Shown here: positions 61,341-64,000 of the stretch, piece by piece
Layout: each line of letters starts with the position of its first letter
How positions within the stretch are numbered: position 1 is the stretch's first letter
DNA from: Lates calcarifer
Lineage: Eukaryota; Chordata; Actinopteri; Centropomidae
Reading direction: 5' to 3'
DNA: 64,000 nt
NCBI RefSeq assembly: GCF_001640805.2
Contig: NC_066843.1
Coordinates: forward strand, 9,759,686 to 9,823,685
The notes under the pieces: model-generated
Database searches by the model: none
Told to the model about the DNA's origin: nothing
The model's input: only the letters and a program-made list of their open reading frames with translations
Position numbers and translations under genes: made by a program

Positions 61341-62389
61341 CATCTTTGTGTCAATACGTCTCTCTGGACTTCCTATAGGCTCAAAGTAGCAGCCTCTGAC
61401 AGCTGAAACCACACATCTGAGTCACTATTCAAAGTCTACCACAACAGAATACAGTGAAACATCCAGGGAAAACAATGAGAACATGGCTGGTTTACAAGAG
61501 ATCCACAGTCAAAGCTGAAAGTCTAGGTTAAATGCAGAACCATCTCCTCACATTATTTGTGGTCAGTCAAGCAAAAATAGCAGTACATCAGTGTGGGTGT
61601 GTTGCTACAGGTATTTTTGAGAAGAAGAAGATGTAATACAATGCAGGAAGTCCAGTTTGAGGAACACAACCATGAGTTTTTAGCCTTGTCAGAAATCAAA
61701 TCACTAACAGTTTATAATATGAAACAGGATTTTACGGGCCCCGTAAAGTCATAATTTTTTCCACCGTCACAACAATTGTGAGGTTAATAGTAGAATAAGC
61801 CCTTTAGCATTAGCACTTGCATGTATTTAATCAACCAATGTAGCCCATTGCCAAATGCTGCTGGCGCCCATTTTTCCTTTCTTTTTTCACAGCCCAGAAA
61901 GAACCGTGTTTACGTCAAATCAGTGGTCTCATTGAAATGAAAATGCTGCATTGCTCATGCTATTGTCAGTCTGGAGACCTTGGCTGTGGTAAATACGCGT
62001 TTTCGATTGGCTGGTAGGGGAAATTTTTGTTTAAATTATGTATCAGGCCACCTGAGAACATGGTACAATGTAATAGTGAAATTCTTGTTCCACTTAGCTA
62101 GCACATTTTAGACTGAAAGTGGCTGTGCAGTGTTTAGTGTCTTTGTAAAACTTCTATACTAACCAGGTCAGTGTAATTCATGTTTATCCAGAAAGACCAG
62201 TTTGCTAGCGAATTTACCAGTCTAGTGCCAGGACACAGCAAAGTATAGCAGACAGGACAATACTAAGCTCTGCAGCAAATCTAATAAACCAGTTCCAGTT
62301 TTCTTACGCCCACCAAGAATGGTAACCAAGCTGCTCAAATATTGGATCTCAGGAAATAGTGGAGGACAATTTCCTTAGAGCGTAACATT
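61341..62389. other. Non-coding DNA
   Basis: No gene or repeat recognised. A TTACGGGCCCCGTAAA near-palindrome lies at about 61732-61747 (TTTACGGGGCCCGTAAA-like on the minus strand). Confidence 0.5.
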
Positions 62390-62640
62390 AGAATGCACAA
62401 GCCTGGCTCCCGGAGGTTCGGGGCCACCACCGCTGGGCCGCTCCAATTAGACGGAGCTTCCCTGCTGCGTCCGAGCCAGCCTGAACACGGGAGCACCCGA
62501 AAGAGAGCTGGGGAAGAAATGGAGGAAAGGGAGAGGGGAGACACACAGCCCTGAGTGCTGTGTTACGTTTGGCAAACATTTCACCTAACGTCTCCCCCTG
62601 ACTACACTTCTGGCCCCTGATCACACTGCAAAGTGATCGT
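62390..62640. promoter_or_regulatory. Candidate regulatory block with raised CpG
   Basis: Around 10 CpG dinucleotides lie at 62410-62500 around a central GCTCCAATTAGACGG, giving a CCAAT/AATTA core in a GC-rich setting. GATCACACTGCAAAGTGATC at 62619-62638 contains 8-bp inverted arms (GATCACAC-type and AAGTGATC) that could bind a dimer. Confidence 0.35.
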
Positions 62641-63479
62641 TAGACAGCAAAAAGGGAAAAAAAGAGGAAATAAAGAGATGAAAACATGAAAGATTGGGGA
62701 GGCTGAGGGGAAATCCACTACTACTGTGGCTGACTGTTATCTTAGATTTGAAGAATGATGTCTAGGTATTTTGTATCTATTTTGTCTATGCATCAAGGGA
62801 TTTCTCAAAGAAATCTCTCAATTACGCATGTTTTAGTATTTGTTGTGCTGCTAATTGACTGTTGAATTTGTTCAACTGGAAAATTGTTGTAAAGATTGAT
62901 TCCAGATTTTGTTGACTCACACTTGCCTCACGCCTTAAAATCTGATCTGGGTGGAGTAGTAGTTAGTAAGTAGTAAACAGAAACATCCAAAACATTTTAC
63001 TCTTACTCTTTTACTATTTATTTTACTCTACATGCATTTGTTTTTGGTCCAAACTCAGCTGTAATCTAAGTATTCTCTTAAATTAAGGAAAAGACCAATA
63101 ATTCACATTTCTAAACATGAGAGGTTTTGGATCTACAGGTTAATGAAATACATGTGAAAGCCCCACATGAGCACTTTTAACAGTTGTTTTGGAGCTTGTC
63201 TCTACATAGAAATAAAATCATGTTAAAATGAATGAAACATGTTCGTTGTAGTCCCTGCTAATGAATAGACAGAAAGAAGTAGAAGAAGATAAAGGGTAAA
63301 TAGCATTTTCCTTTCCTTCCCGGACATAAATGATAATGGGTAGACCGCCATGTTTGCGCAACTAATCCCAAAATAGGATAAAATTTCTCTGAGGAGCATC
63401 AAAATTCAGATGATGTTAATTTTAAATCTGTGAGTACAGTACAGCATCACTAAATGCAGTTTGTTGACCTTCTCTTTTT
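62641..63479. other. AT-rich non-coding DNA
   Basis: No gene or repeat recognised. A short near-tandem AGTAGTAGTTAGTAAGTAG occurs at 62957-62975. Confidence 0.5.
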
Positions 63480-63960
63480 CCTTTTGCCCTGAAATTGGAT
63501 TTATCAAGAATAGACTTGGCTCTATCCATTGTAATAAGACACCGTTTTAAAGCCCTTGAAGTATGCCATTGTTCATTTCACCCCTGCCCTTTCTGAAAGT
63601 ATTAATCCCATTGCCATGGTCTAATGCTAAAATCCCCGGTAGAAAACACCTAAGAGGACTGGATCTGCTTGACCACACAAGATATTCCCATTTCCCCTGT
63701 AACAAGTGATATCAAAGGTATAACTATGGTTACTGCTGAACAGCTAAGAGGAGGTAGGGTCCTTCCATTTGTGAGTATTCAGCAAAGGTTTGGGCATTGG
63801 CTCTGATGCAGGTGCTATCCTCTGGAAGGTGATTAGATATCATCACTCTTTCATTAACTCAGTATTTCTAGTATCGCGGTGACTGTGGAGAAAGAATGGC
63901 CCTTTTCATTGGTCATCCCGACAAATGAGCCTTGCTGAAAGGGCCAGGTTAAGGTGGGAG
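63480..63960. promoter_or_regulatory. Candidate conserved non-coding element(s)
   Basis: Low-repeat sequence with CCATTGTAATAAGAC, GTATTAATCCCATTGCC (bicoid-type TAATCCC at 63604-63610) and CTTTCATTAACTC. The block runs almost to the window edge and may continue beyond it. Confidence 0.3.
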
Positions 63961-64000
63961 GATAATGAAACCAGAGAAAATGGGGGAGAAATCTGTCAAA

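Overview
This window looks like non-coding nuclear DNA of a vertebrate, most likely a spiny-rayed (percomorph) teleost fish. The evidence is vertebrate-style AT-rich sequence with many (CA)n/(TG)n microsatellites, a decayed copy of the fish Tc1-like transposon whose ends resemble CACCTAATAAAGTGGCC, and other decayed repeats of kinds I recall from percomorph genomes. I found no convincing protein-coding gene, rRNA, tRNA or CRISPR array. All open frames are short (140 codons at most), often low in complexity, and match no protein family I can recognise. The window is therefore a gene desert, a large intron or an intergenic regulatory landscape.

Layout. 1-2.6 kb: AT-rich, with two poly(A)-signal-like hexamers near the left edge and a 49-nt exon-like segment. 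2.6-16 kb: mostly featureless, with three compositionally distinct blocks (6.70-6.96, 9.88-10.05 and 10.27-10.72 kb) of the homeobox-motif-rich type seen in vertebrate conserved non-coding elements (CNEs). 16.2-16.75 kb: two adjacent repeat remnants. 20-26 kb: CNE-like blocks, a G-rich tract, a perfect 15-bp hairpin, the Tc1 remnant (24.84-25.18 kb) and another decayed repeat. 26-40 kb: AT-rich with microsatellites and a few CNE-like islands. 40-54 kb: the richest part, with closely spaced CNE-like islands of higher GC, several splice-site-like signals, a CpG-rich candidate first exon at 52.5-52.8 kb and a CCAAT/TATA-type promoter-like stretch at 54.0-54.2 kb. 54-59 kb: mostly featureless. 59.2-64 kb: further CNE-like islands, the best at 59.21-59.63 kb, which carries a perfect PBX-MEIS composite site.

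How it might work together (inference): the density of CNE-like islands suggests cis-regulatory DNA around a developmental transcription-factor gene lying outside the window. Conservation cannot be measured from one sequence, so every CNE call rests on composition and motifs only and has low confidence. The firmest observations are the repeats, the hairpins and the Tc1 remnant. I did not find a previously undescribed biological system.
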